This document shows positions 35,743 to 47,699 of a stretch of DNA of 64,000 nt, piece by piece. A program made the position numbers and the translations under genes. Under the pieces are notes generated by a model that had not been told where the DNA came from, did no database searches, and worked only from the letters and a program-made list of their open reading frames with translations. Numbering within the stretch: the first letter of the stretch is position 1; each line of letters begins with the position of its first letter. The stretch lies in contig NC_080572.1 in the NCBI RefSeq assembly GCF_030247185.1, forward strand, positions 175,736,866-175,800,865, given 5' to 3'. This stretch comes from Malaya genurostris. Lineage: Eukaryota; Arthropoda; Insecta; Diptera; Culicidae.

Positions 35743-37255
35743 TGTTAAATTTTAAATTCATTATAATATTATTTGCAAATTGCCATCCGATTTGAAATGC
35801 TTCAAAAAGAGATGAAGTCGAATTCATTTGGATGATCATTTGAAAAAGTTGATCTTGTAGGTAGATCATTTTATTTTCAGTTATATCGCCTAAATCGACT
35901 TCATTTAAAGAAGCGAATGGCATTGAAGGAATATTGGTAGGTAGACTGCCATTAGAAGAAGGTGATTTGGCCGGTCTACCTATTAATAAATTGTTTTCGT
36001 TAGAATTATTTACATTAGAAGAAATAGGTGGTAGTTTTCTACCTAATATACCAGCATAACTGACATTAGAAGAAGATGATGACGAGGTCGATCTACCTGT
36101 CAATAAATTGTTTTCGTTAGAAGACGAATTGGCAGGCGTACCTGTTTTTTGTTTTAAATTCGAAGAAATAAGTGCCTTAGTAGAATTAGGCGTGGCATTT
36201 GTAACGGTTTTTTGATTTTCAGGTATGTTCTGTAAATTTAAGGTCGTTGATTTGACTTGTTGTCTAAGCGAACGAGCGTTTAAAATTTTTTCCCTGACAG
36301 GACATTTCAAATAATTGGATTTATGATTTCCATTGCAATTTGAACATGAAAATTTATCAGTGGTTTCATTCATTGGACAAACGTCTTTCGAATGTGATTT
36401 ACCACAATTCAAACACCGTATATCCATATGACAATTTTTGGTTCCATGACCGAAGCCTTGGCAACGACGACATTGCGTTAAGTTTGCAATACGATTATGC
36501 CGTTTATAATGTTCCCAATGAATTTTAATGTGGGAAATGAAACGTACTTTTTCTAAAGTTTTCAAACTGTTTACATCACTTCGATTGAAGTGTATTAGGT
36601 AAAGTTCATGGGAAATTCCAGAGCGTGGTTTAGAAGTACCATTCGCTCATTTTTTCATAAGTATTACTTGGGAAGGGGAAAAACCAAGCAATTCTTTTAG
36701 TTCATTTTTAATTTCATCGATACTTTGATCATTTGATAATCCTTTCAAGACAGCCTTGAAGAGTCTGTCTGATTTTATATCATATGAATAAAATTTATGA
36801 AGTTTCTCGGACAAATATCGAATAAGACGTTCGTAATCTTCCAATCCATCCACCAAGACTCGACATTCTCCTCTTCGTCCGATTTGAAATGAGACTTTTA
36901 CTTCCGGGAGAAAAGTAGAAAGCTCAGTACGGAATGCTTTGAAGTCGGAAATCATCACCGTCACTGGTGGCATAGATTGATGTTTCTTCCCAGAACGACA
37001 AGCGTCCATTTTGGGAATTTTTGAAGAATTTTCTTCTATGTCGCTACAATCGGATTCAGGAAGAATCTCGTAAATATTGTTAGACGGCATAGGATCAGCG
37101 GAAGGGAAATCCGTCCGTTGTCTTTTATTTTTACATTCAGATTCTATAATATCGTGAATGTTATTAGAAAAATGTTGAATAACGGATTGTGATTTATTCC
37201 GTATTGAATTATTTTTAGCCTTAGGCTTGTTGCCTTTCCGGTTGGACGCAGGCAT
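35729..37255 (-). pseudogene. Juan ORF1 (gag-like), frameshifted
   Basis: The first part (37255-36647) starts MPASNRKGNKPKAKNNS and holds a PRE_C2HC-like domain (VTVMISDFKAFRTELSTFLP to ELLGFSPSQVILMKK). Coding resumes at about 36565 in another frame with three zinc knuckles: CRRCQGFGHGTKNC, CLNCGKSHSKDVC and CSNCNGNHKSNYLKC. A Ser/Asn-rich tail with three related blocks (NNLLTGRSTSSSSS-type) follows. The protein binds element RNA for retrotransposition. Confidence 0.85.
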
Positions 37256-38331
37256 TTTTGAAATAAATGAAATTTTAAATTAAATTAACTAGGCTAAATT
37301 AGTCTTCGATTAGACTTCTAGCTAGCCTTAAAAAAGGCTGATTAATTTCTTAGTCACTCTAATATCACTCATTGTATCACTTAGTCACTCTTTGTATCAC
37401 TTAGTCACTTAGTTAGTGATTCAGGTAGTCTTGAAAAAGACTTAAGCCTTGAATCAATGAAACTCTAGGTAGCCAGAAAAAAAATTCCAGGAGCCAAGAG
37501 CTATACGCGTGCGGTGCGAACGACTGTTCAACACCGACTGAAAAAATAAGTTCTTGTTTTTCTTGGAATAATCCACACGTTTTTTTTTTTAAGAACTGCC
37601 AATAAGCCATCCATCAACATTCACTTTGAAGAGTACTTTCGAATGACTCGGCACTCGTTGAGAGTAAGTCATAATAGTAAACGACAGACAAAAGTTTTCT
37701 CTTTCGTCTGGTGTTAAATTTATTACTCTATCTTTCATAGCTTGCTAGAAATTTCTTTCGAAAGTGGAATTTGACAGGACTATATTTTCTCATTTTTAGT
37801 TAAATTTATTGTAGTGCTGGTTACCGAACACCTTTTTTGAAATGGCCAGAATTTATCGCTTCACTAAATTGATAATAAAGGTTTTGCAATCAAATGAATC
37901 AAGTTCGTTTCTCAATCAGTTGTTAGCTAGGGACTTTAGCTTTCCATCGATGTAGGTATGTGCACTTAGTCAGAAGTTATAAGTTTAAAATAAAAGGGTG
38001 CCGGTAACCGACAACTCTCCCCTTCAATTTATATCATAGATCATATGAACCTTATGCTTCACGGTCTTGAATTACGTACTTGTGTCTGAAAAATACCCGA
38101 AATCGGTAAAATTTAAACTGGTTGGGTTATCGTTATCAACCGTTTTGCTTCTTTTTTTGTGACAGTACTGTTTCCTGACATCTGTACAACTTTGCTTCCG
38201 CCGTTTTTCGATAAGTGGCTGTACCGGCTGAGGCTGGTCAAAATACATAGATGATAATGCCTTTAAAGTGACGAAACGAATTGTCATCGCCATTTCAGTG
38301 ATAGTTGTTCTTGTTTTCGTATTATTCTGTT

Positions 38332-39085
38332 ATGTCTGTTTATGTGCCCAATTCTCGCCATTTGCGGGAAGTTTTACTTTTCTGTTACAATGTTACAAAA
38401 TGTAGCTGAAGCGCATCGAATGCTCTCAAAAACTTTTAGTGATGCTGCTCTGAGTAAAAGAACGTGTCGGGAGTGATTTCAACGTTTTAAAAATGGTGAT
38501 TTCGATGTCGAAGACAAACATGGTGGTGGAAGAGAAAAAACTTTCAAAGATGAAGAACTAGAAGCATTGCTTGAAGAAGATTCGTGCCAAACCCAAGAAG
38601 AGCTTGCCGAATCATTGGGAATAAGTCAGCAAGCCATTTCAAAACGTCTCAAGGCCCTGGGTATAATTCAGAAAGAAGGAAACTGTGTGCCGTACGAGTT
38701 GAAACCGAGGGACATCGAGCGCCGTCTATTTGTATGTGAGCAACTCCTTCAAAGACAAAATAGTAAGGGGTTTTTACATCGAATCGTAACCGGTGGTTCG
38801 ATACGATAATCCTAAACGCAGAAAATCATGGGGAAAGCCCGGGCATCGAGCTCTTAAAACCGGGTGAAACCATCACAGGAGATCGCTACCGAACGCAACT
38901 GATGCGCCTTAGTCGCGCACTAAAAGAAAAGCGGCCACAATGTCAAGAGCGACATTACAAAGTCATCCTTCAACACGACAATGCTCGGTCTCACGTCGCA
39001 AAAGTGGTCAAAAAGTACCTGGAAACGCTGAAAGTCTTGCCCCACCCACCGTATTCCCCAGATGTCGCCCCTTCTGACTTACAAC
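38332..39085 (+). pseudogene. Mariner transposase, 5' part
   Basis: ATG 38332 gives MSVYVPNSRHLREVLLFCYN. A stop and frameshift follow near the WFQRFKNGDFDVEDKHGGG region, which has TGA in place of the Trp. The helix-turn-helix segment SLGISQQAISKRLKALGII and the linker NCVPYELKPRDIERRLF come next. The first catalytic motif is damaged (HRIVTGGS instead of HRIVTGDEKW) and a segment is deleted near 38850. The second Asp is intact (VILQHDNARSHVAK) and the third motif (PYSPDVAPSD) is the last thing before the insertion. Confidence 0.85.
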
Positions 39086-42000
39086 CAGGGTTGCTGAAAT
39101 TCGCCTCACGCAACTCATTAACGTTCATCGCCTGCGAACGATTCAAGAACGGAGACAGCAAAGCATGTAATGCCGGACGAGGCAAAAGCTATGCTCAATA
39201 TGTGACTGCCTGAGCGACTCGCAAGAGAGAAGAGATCTTGCTTTTCATGCTTGTTGCTATTCCGCCGTGAGCCATTCTCTACCATTTCAAGAGCAGGTAT
39301 CATCAGGCACGAGTAGCGCTTACATTGAGTCAATTTTTGACTCACTGCGAGTCAAAATGCCAGCAATCATGAATGCAAGTGTACGAAAAAAATTGAAGAC
39401 AAAAATTAGCGATGCGATGGAAGCAATTTTTTATTTTGCTTAGTTTAATTGTCTCGTAGATATTGCCCTGATAAAAAATGTGCGTTGAAATTAGCTTGGA
39501 AAACTTTAAACGTAATATCATTACTTATTATTGGAAGATGGCGAAACGATTGGGTTGGATAAAAATTAAACTGATAAATAAAACTGATAGTCTACTTCAA
39601 AACGTCGTTTAAAATCGTATACTAATGTACATATAATGTACTTCCTACTGCAATAAAACTAATGAAACAGTTTATTCAGATTTCACCGAATACTATTCTC
39701 ACGTTCGTACTCCGTGCTGTTGAAATTTTGCGGCAAGTAATGGCAGATAGATTTTAAAAAAGCTGGAGTTGAATCACCTGAGGGCAATCACTTTTGTAAA
39801 GTGAAAATTTTGCAGTTTATATGGCTTATATAAGAAATAAAATAAAAGGAATTATTTTCCACATATAACTGTAGCAACACTTTTGATTCTCTTTCGGGTT
39901 GGTTTGATATTTATTTTATTTATGATTTTGAAAATGGACTGAAATATCTACAGTGATATTTTTTAAAATCACATATGATTATGAATGATCAAGTCCAATA
40001 CGCAATATCAATATGCAATGCAAATAGAGTGACAAAAATATATTCTGAATATTGATTATAGAGGCAAGTCTAATCTTTTAATTCCAGGGATGATTTATTT
40101 TCTCATGTTTTTATTATATTAAACACAATTTAACGCTTCTTCGCATAGATTTGATTTATAGAAGTAATAGGAGTGCAGGGTTTTTCACAACGTTTGAACC
40201 TACTGAGACGCCATGTAACTGCTTGCTCTGCAAAAATCAAAGCAATTAAGAAGAATGGCTAACAAAGAAATAGTCATTACTAACTAAATACTCATTCAGC
40301 ATCTTTTACCATACATCTACGCAAATTATCGATTAGAATAACTGTACTACGATCAGGAAATTAAGACTTTTAAATTGAGAATCACGGCTATGGTTCCGGC
40401 CAACTGCCACAGGATGTCGAAGCATTTTGTAAAACGCAACATAAAATTGGAGGAATAGATGTTCCATTGAAATTTACTTTTGCATTTTTGTATCGCCTTA
40501 TTAACTTAGTCCTATTTTAATGCGTTCATTAAATTTTTGCATTTAATATTATCATTTTTGGAGTTTCACAAAACTATTGCCTCGTAAGTTTTGCTTCCAA
40601 AAGCAAACAGCAAAATAATAACGTAATGTGATATCAGTTGAGAAATTGATGAGCTGAAATCAAATTAAGATTACAATCTGATATTGCTGTCAAAAATGTA
40701 TTGAAAATAAAATGTTCTACAATTGACTCCCGAAGTGATCGGTTTAGCTTTTTTTTTAAAAAAGAACATCCGCTAGAAGAAATTGTAAATTCAATTTCAT
40801 AACATTTTACAATATTCATATTACAGAGGAAACGATTTCAATTTGAAAAATAACACAATCCGCGTGGTTTATCGATTTGTCAGATAGTGCGATTTAGAAT
40901 TTTTGTTACTCATATCACACATTCAGTTTTGAAACTACTCATTGTATTATTTACCTTAAAACTGTGTTGAGCAAAAAAATTTTTACGTGAATACTTCAAG
41001 GATCACATACAAAGAGTCCAAATGAAATATAATTCTGTTATCACATAATCAGGAGATAGTAGGAGAATATAGGATCAAGAAAAAAATATGCATTTAATTC
41101 CACTTTATTTAACGTCACTAATGTCACGAGACAGATAATTTTGTTGTGTTTGATTGTATGATACTTGATTTTTAGATATTTATTTCGTTATTGGAAACTG
41201 CGGAAGGTCTTCATTGCACGATTATCCATGGCACAGTTTCCAACAAGTAACTGTAGAGAGTTTGTTTGTTTTTGATAATAATAGAAATATCATTCTTCAG
41301 TAAAATCTTATGTTGGCCTCCAAATTAGTGCCTTATACAAAATTATAGAAGTTCTATTTCGGTTTTAGTTTCTATTATATTGTAGCTCTAACGCCCTGTA
41401 TATTGAATGTGACGGAATTATTTGGTGTTTATGGTTCTTCTAGTATTTGTACGAACTGATAGTGTTTATCATCAAAGTTGGTCTCAACTTTTTTGGTAGT
41501 TGACTTGGTTCGACACAACTTGTCTCGAAGTTAATACAAATACTATTAGTTTATTAGGAATGATTAACATGAAATTAAAAGCAATCATCACATATGTTTA
41601 TAATTATTAAGGAAACGATCGTCGAATGGCTTTGTAATCGGTATATAAATAGTTTCACGATCATGAGAAACAATAATAATTGACAAAAACTTGGGACTAT
41701 TACTTCTCAGGCAAAATAAACAACCCTACATTCGACCGAATGAAAAATACCAATTTGGCATTTCGAATGAGGTATAATTTGTTTGGAAAAGTCGAAGTCG
41801 TTCGAAACACAAAATGAATTTATTATAGAACTACGGAATAGGAGTGAAAGTTACATATTTACGACACACAAAAACGCTCCATTAATAACCCTTTACAGTT
41901 TGATGTTTAATCAATAACATATTCTGGCAGGTATCAAAGTTGTCCCTAACGCTACAAATCACGATTAAAGTATAGCAAACACCGAAGAAATGTGCAGTGA

Positions 42001-42378
42001 AGCCAATTCAAAAAGATTCGACATCTTTCTCATAAGCTTTATACAGGAATAAAATTTCATCCTGGGCGGTCATTCAGTTGTACCGCCATACGTCGCAGAG
42101 AACGAATCACCGTGAGTAGAAAATTCGACTCAACGCGAGTCATCAGCACCACCGAATAGCTTTCTACCTAAATGCTTCGAAACGAACTCACTGTGAGTCA
42201 ACAGAGTGCATATAAGATGCTTGCTTGCTTTGCCAAGCGGTTCAATTCTCTGAGTGGAAGGAAAGAATGAATAAAGCAGACACGGAATATATACAAACTG
42301 CTCGCCGCACGGGTAGAGCATCGCCGGTGAAGAGAATAGTTCACGAGTAATGTTTCATTGATAGGATCAGCAACCTTG
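39086..42378. mobile_element. hAT-like element inside the mariner
   Basis: The 3,293-bp insertion has termini CAGGGTTGCTGA and inverted CAAGGTTGCTGA. It is flanked by a perfect 8-bp duplication CTTACAAC (39078-39085 and 42379-42386), as expected for hAT elements. Removing it and one duplication restores the mariner reading PSD...LFRSMAHGLP. Subterminal regions carry GACTCACNGTGAGTC-like words (39335-39355, 42115-42200). The AT-rich interior shows no transposase. Confidence 0.85.
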
Positions 42379-42386
42379 CTTACAAC

Positions 42387-42565
42387 TATTCCGTTCGATG
42401 GCACACGGCCTGCCAGATCATCATTTTCAATCCTTCGTAGAGTTGGGAAAATTGATTGCTTCATGGATAGCGTCAAAAGAGGACTCATTTTTTCGAACCG
42501 GGATTCGAAAATTGCCGGAAAGATGGGAGAAAGTTGTCGCTACCGACGAACAATACTTTGAATAA
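42387..42565 (+). pseudogene. Mariner transposase, 3' part
   Basis: Continues the transposase interrupted at 39085: LFRSMAHGLPDHHFQSFVEL, then SWIASKEDSFFRTGIRKLPE and RWEKVVATDEQYFE, ending at TAA 42563-42565. This is the conserved C-terminus of mariners. The reading is intact within this part. Confidence 0.88.
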
Positions 42566-42654
42566 TATATCTGTAAGCACTTTTTTGCAATGAAGCTTTT
42601 AACTTTGGAAAAAAACGGTGGAAGCAAAGTTGTACACCTGATATGTCAAATTTC

Positions 42655-43340
42655 AAGTAAAAACCTTTTTAAACCGACCTAGTGGTGTAATGATGCATTT
42701 CTCATATTACTTATATTACTTATATTTCACTAGAAGATACTGTCAAAAATTTTTTAGAAACTTTCTAACATTACCTTTTCAATTTGTAAACAGTTATATC
42801 AAGTTAATAAGAATTTTTGTTTATTTTGCATCGTCGCACTAAACTTTTAAACACACTGCAACAGACTATAGCAACTTTTATTTGAGCCTGTCTGTGGAAA
42901 TCGATCAAATCATCTCTAAGAAAATTGAATGAGTCTCGTTTTAGAGTTTTTCATCACTATTTCCGGTACTTCTAGAACCGGAAACTTGGAACCAGTATAA
43001 CCGAAGTCGGTTCGTTTAGTAAGTAACTAATATAGCCAACAAATTTAATCAGCTTTGACCCAAATCTAGAAGAATTTTACCCTTTTTTGCATCGTCGCCT
43101 TAAATGACAGTGTGCAATTTTAAACGCACCCTATGAAAGCATGATGAAATTAAATAGCAACCTATGGGACTATGATTTTTTTTATTTTTATGAATGACTT
43201 TATTTGACACATTATCACACACAGACATTGCTCAGCTCGAGGAACTGTGTCGAATGATATAGAACACTTAGCCCTTCAGACCAATTTTCACTTGTCAATT
43301 TTTCAAGTAATTGCATAAACTTTCTATATGAGCAAGGCAA
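42655..43340 (+). repeat. Dispersed 'CCACCTAGTGG' repeat copy
   Basis: Begins 'aaaccttttt' then 'aaaccgacctagtggtgtaa'. It ends with 'cacacagacattgctcagct' and 'cttagcccttcag' and then 'tttctatatgagcaaggcaa'. The beginning and end are shared with the copy at 54484-55095. Non-coding. Confidence 0.65.
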
Positions 43341-44009
43341 TAAGTGAATATCGCACTGTAATACCAGAACTGGAAGTCGGATCTGGATCAACTATTCGGG
43401 GACTTTTTGACGAATTTTAAGACCTTTTGTTTGCTTTTTAGTTTGTGAAAATCGGTTAAGAAATTTTCGAAAAAGTTAAGTGCGTAGTTTTTCATAAATT
43501 TGCATATATTTCCTTGTAATTCCGGAACCGGAAGTCGGATCCAAATGAAATTCAAGAAAATTGTATGAGATCAAAATCCCTTTCATTTGAATCTAAGTTT
43601 GTGATAATCGGTGTAGCCATCTCTGACAAACGTGTGTGACTATTTTTTTCCTTTTTTTTGTGCATACTACCCTGTAATTCTGGAACCGGTAGATAACGCT
43701 TTGAACACGAAAAGCGCCCCAGTAGACCATCAGCAACTGACGAGTAAGGCTTGTTCGTTACCAAATCTGGACGGATTAAATTTGGAATAAAACAAATTTG
43801 TTGTTAGTTCAATTCAAAATGCATTTTGCCTATCTCTATAGAAAGGTATTAGAATTGCTGGAAAACCGACATTCAAACGGAGCATCGGAGACTCATAGTG
43901 TTATATACCATTCGACTCAGTTCGACGAGATCGGAAAATGTCAGTGTGTGTATGTGTGTGTGTATGTGTATGTGTATGTGTGTGTGCACTTTTAAAAGAT
44001 AGTTGAACG
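43341..44009. repeat. Diverged satellite-like units plus GT-rich tract
   Basis: Units with 'ggaactggaagtcggatctgg' and 'ttccggaaccggaagtcgga' are followed by a 'tgtgtgtatgtgtgtg' tract at 43943-43985. Confidence 0.6.
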
Positions 44010-44388
44010 CGCTCATTTTTCTCAGAGTTGGCTAAACCGATTTTAGCAAACTAGGACTCGTTTGAAAGCTACTATCGGGCCATTGATCAAGCTCAAAGAT
44101 CAAATGGCTGTGACTTTTGGTTCCGGAGATATGATGGTATAAGTGACGTAACCGACAAAACGCGTTGTATTTATACGCGCTCAATTTTCTCTGCCAAAAT
44201 TTTGGGATCACCTCTATTTTTGTTAAGCTCTAGTGCTCAAAAGTTTAAGCACCTCGAAAAAAGCCTTCATGCAAAATTTAATCTAAATATGCGGATATGC
44301 GTAAAGGGGTGCTGCCCGGTGGTAAAGGTTTGACAATTTTCGATCTTGAAAAAGCACCATAGGGGGGAGTATATGAAATTTCCAAAAT

Positions 44389-44610
44389 CGAAAATTTTAT
44401 TCAATGCCGAAACTCTTAAAACTGCATGAAACATCGAAATTTAGTGTCATCTCAAAAAAACTTTTTTTTTTAATCAACTTTCTGGGAATTTTGATATTTT
44501 TTCTATGTCCCAAAAATTCGATTTTTTCAAAAAAACATTTTCCGAGATGACACTAAATCTCGACTTTTCATGCAATTCTTAGCCTTTTGGCATCAAAATT
44601 ATTTTTTCGA
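44389..44610. repeat. Inverted repeat (foldback) of about 100-bp arms
   Basis: The left arm contains 'tgcatgaaacatcgaaattt' then 'agtgtcatctcaa'. The right arm contains its near reverse complement, 'gagatgacactaaatctcga' then 'cttttcatgcaa'. It could be a MITE or a hairpin-forming transposon end pair. Confidence 0.6.
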
Positions 44611-44751
44611 TTTCGAGAAACCATTGCTTTATTCCAGAACATTTTTGGCGTAGTGACAAGATGCCAAATCAGGACAGAATCTCGAGAGAGCACCATAGCT
44701 GCATAGGAATGTTAAATTTCTTTGGGTATTTTTCACGCTATACTGCCTTGT

Positions 44752-44952
44752 TTACCACTCCGGTAGTAATGAAACTTGGGCTTCTTTGATCACAGCTGCA
44801 TATTGCCTGCCAAGCCAAAAATTTTCAGGGGACTTAGCCTCGTGCTTCGTTCTGAAATGCTCTTCTACGCCGTTCCGTTGCATGGCAGTATAAAAAGATA
44901 TTCCGGTAATCTGCTTAAAGTCTTTCAGCACATACGCACGCAAGCAAACCAA
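44752..44952 (-). CDS. Unidentified coding-like ORF fragment
   Basis: The minus-strand frame reads CLRAYVLKDFKQITGISFYT and later KSPENFWLGRQYAAVIKEAQ before a stop. It lies between repeat units and has a protein-like composition. I could not name the family. There is no ATG at the start given, so it is probably a fragment of something longer. Confidence 0.3.
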   Translation of the reverse strand: MVCLRAYVLKDFKQITGISFYTAMQRNGVEEHFRTKHEAKSPENFWLGRQYAAVIKEAQVSLLPEW

Positions 44953-46059
44953 GCTTTTTACCTGTCTCTATAGAAAAGTATTAGATATTGAGCTCGTTTG
45001 AGAGCTAACATTAGACCATTTATCAAATTCGAAGATCACATGGCTGTCACCTTTAGGTAATGGTATAAGTGACGTAACCGATAAAACGCATTGTTTTTTA
45101 CTGCTCAATTTTCTCAGAGGCTAAACCGATTTCAACAAATCTAGGATCTTTTGAAAGCTACTATTAAATTGTAGTTCAAGAAAGAAGATTGAATAGCTGC
45201 CATTCCCGAATGGTATAAGTGACGTAACCGATAAAACGCATTGTTTTTTACTGCTCAATTTTCTCAGAGATGGCTTAACCGATTTCAACAAATCTAGGAT
45301 ATTTTGAAAGCTATTATTAAATTGTAGTTGAAGAAAGAAGATCAAATAGCTGCCACTCCCGATTTCGGAGATATAATGGTATAAGTGACATAAGCGATTA
45401 AATGCGTTGTTTTGTTGCCGCTCAATTTTCTCGGAGATGGTTGAACCGATTTCAACAAACTTAGGCTTGTTCGAAAGCTACTATTGCCCAAACTCGAAGA
45501 TCAAATGGCTGTCACTTCTGGCTCAAGAGATATAATGGTATAAGTTACGTCACCGACAAAATACGTTGTTTTTTACCGCTCAATTGTCTCAGAGATGACT
45601 TAACCGATTTCTACAAGTCTAGGCTTGTTTGAAAGCTACTATAGCATTATGGATGAAATTCGAAAATCAAATTGTTGTCGCTTCCGCTTTTGAAGATACA
45701 ATAGTATAAGTGACGTAACCAACTAACCGCACATTTTCCATCTTCTGGATTTTCTCGAAGATGACTCAACGTATTGCGATAAACTTATTTGAATGCTAAT
45801 AATGTCAATCAAATTTGGAAGGGTTATGTCGAACTATTGCGATTCGAGAGAAGTAATGTTATATATGACGTAACCGACAAATCCCAGTGTTTAGAAATAT
45901 AATAATAGAATCGATTTCGAAGGACTTAGAGTCGTTTGAAAGCTACTATTACGTTATTTGACAAGCTCACAGTACTAATATCTGAGGATAGAATCCTACA
46001 AAGGTTTTAATGAGACTATTTAAATGACATTTGGTGGATTAAGAAGGGAACAGTTGACC

Positions 46060-46265
46060 TAATCCCTCATACGATGAAATTCATAAAGCCCCAATTTGAC
46101 AAATGACGTTAAATTTCATTTGTAATGACCTAATGTTGGATTAGCACGAATTTCACTGGTTTCGACTGTAATTTGCTGTCTGGCTCAGTTGATTAACGGA
46201 TGTACCTTGCAGCCCAATGATTCTCAGTTCAAGTCGCGGTGGTCGCTATCAGTATTATTAATTAA
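46060..46265 (+). repeat. Repeat with tRNA-like (SINE-type) segment
   Basis: The first part ('gacaaatgacgttaaatttc', 'atttgtaatgacctaatgtt') recurs at 63787-63935. It is followed by a segment with an A-box-like TGGCTCAGTTGATTAACGG and a B-box-like AGTTCAAGTC about 40 bp later. This could be a decayed tRNA-derived SINE; the boxes are imperfect. Confidence 0.4.
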
Positions 46266-47167
46266 TGAGTATCATTTCATGGAATTTCTCAACCACACAA
46301 TATCACATGTTCTTGCACGTAATTTTGCGTGAACTACGACGCTCAATTTTTGTGCATTATATAAGCTGTAAAATCCGGATTTTTTCGAAGTGTGTAGAAT
46401 AATCTTCTTATGTCTGGATACTTTAGTTGCAGTATGGATTGCAGAACGAATGAATGTTAGACTCGTTGAGATGCAGATTCGTGTCATAAAAAATCTAAAA
46501 CGGAAACGAAACACAACCATTCATAAACCTAGTGGATATACATTTTGATTTATTAATGTCTTTGTAAATCTTTCTCAGTTATATCTGGAATTCTCAAACG
46601 TGCGTGCAGGGCATAAATAGAACGTATACGAAAAGAGTCGAGTAACGTTATAATGGTTCAACTAATTGAGTGATTGCAGTTCACGAAGTGCATTTCTGTG
46701 AGAAAAAACTGCTGCTATTTAGATATATACCAAGATTATAGCTTCCCTCGCAATGCTGCTGCATTCGTCCATTCAGAGCAAATCACCATTACTCAAAACT
46801 TGTAATCGTGGGTTTTCAGTCTTCCGTAGCACTGTTTAGTGTGCATGGATACAAAAAATAAACCGTAATCCTTTATTCATAGCACAGAACACGGAGCGAC
46901 GCAAATTGATGACGTTGTAAAATGGATAACCAGTGGCACTGAGCTAACAACCAACAGTACAGCTACATGATTACCGCAGTAAAATAGCAATTATGTTTTT
47001 TTTGTGTAAAATTTAAGATAGAAGATGAATCAAGTAGCGAAGTCTCTGAAAACTACTAGACTGAGACTAAACAATATCCGTGCGTTTCCTTCAGCAAATG
47101 AACGAAATTGACGAAAGTATTCTTATTTACATTTTAATGCTGCCAATTAGCCACTTAATCCATATAC

Positions 47168-47640
47168 CTACTTCTTCAGTCGATTTTTAAAAACCGTTTC
47201 AAGTTTATTTCCATTTTTGATGGTTATCGTTCGCTCGTTAAAGAGAACGCTTAAGCTGTATGTTTCTCTCAAAAGCGATTGCAACTTTTGACCTGCATTC
47301 GTAAGGTTGGCTTTAACTGGTACCAAATCTCCCCAGACAGACTGCAATTCGTTAGAGTTGAATTCCGTGTAACGTAAGGACGATATTGGGTTGACGCAAT
47401 TGAGTTTCCACGTGCCTGACAGCACAGTCGTTTGGGAGCCGACCGTATCTCATTTAGTAGATGCTATCATTTTCATTTTCAAATTCAGGACATTCGCCCG
47501 ACTTCCGCACAGTAACTCGAACGGAGTGTAGCCTGTTGAAGAGTTTACTGTCGTATGGTATTCAAATGTAAAGAATGTCGACAGTTGTTGTGGGGTCGTT
47601 ACCCACACATTGCCTGTAATATGATTTCAATCCAGTCTCT
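47168..47640 (-). pseudogene. LTR-retrotransposon integrase remnant and following ORF
   Basis: On the minus strand, 47640-47440 reads TFFTFEYHTTVNSSTGYTPF then ELLCGSRANVL. This matches the conserved 'YN.T.H.STGYTPFELLYG' region near the end of Ty3/gypsy-type integrases. Directly downstream, 47425-47168 is open (LSGTWKLNCVNPISSLRYTE to LETVFKNRLKK) and may belong to the region after pol. No LTRs are visible, so only an internal scrap remains. Confidence 0.65.
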
Positions 47641-47699
47641 GTGGTAACATTTTCGTGGTTTTCATTACACAGTTGCATTCGCGTGTCATTTTTCCTATC

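Larger units (their letters stand above)
32886..37668 (-). mobile_element. Juan-family (Jockey clade) LINE, near full length
   Basis: Minus-strand element of about 4.8 kb. It has a poly-A tail (T run at 32886-32899), a short 3' UTR, ORF2 (35742 to 33022), ORF1 (37255 to 35729) overlapping ORF2 by 14 bp, and a 5' UTR reaching about 37.67 kb. The overlapping ORFs, three zinc knuckles and the RT box SLFCDDTSLLATGRN match mosquito Juan elements. No clean target duplication was found and the 5' limit is approximate. Confidence 0.88.
32205..38025 (-). mobile_element. ACCGGCACC-ended repeat, copy B, interrupted by Juan
   Basis: The left end AGGGTAAGGTGTTCGATTAC and the right end, inverted AGGGGAGAGTTGTCGGTTAC, act as terminal repeats. 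The element's own sequence is 32205-32885 plus about 37669-38025. Its left part is the inverted counterpart of 24400-27495. No protein is encoded, so it is probably a non-autonomous DNA transposon of about 1 kb before interruption. Confidence 0.6.
38178..42641 (+). mobile_element. Mariner transposon split by a hAT-like insertion
   Basis: Terminal repeats contain TGTACAACTTTGCTTCC on the left (38183 onward) and its inverse on the right (42616-42636), with a TA next to the right end. The transposase is on the plus strand and is interrupted at 39086-42378. Excluding the insertion the element is about 1.2 kb. The exact left terminus is degraded. Confidence 0.85.
44010..45960 (+). repeat. Tandem repeat array, units of about 150-170 bp
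   Basis: The phrase 'ggtataagtgacgtaaccga' or close variants occurs near 44132, 45060, 45211, 45378, 45537, 45703 and 45859. Between them lie 'ctcaattttctcagagatgg', 'aaccgatttcaacaaa' and 'gaaagctactatt'. The first unit is separated from the rest by about 0.8 kb of other sequence, including an inverted repeat. Non-coding. Confidence 0.75.

Noticed and set aside
42130..42627. Minus-strand frames across the hAT/mariner junction as genes
   Set aside because: They are antisense to the plus-strand mariner C-terminus and cross the transposon boundary.
46175..46250. A functional tRNA gene
   Set aside because: Only box-like similarity is present. The arms do not pair into a full cloverleaf, and the flank is a dispersed repeat.
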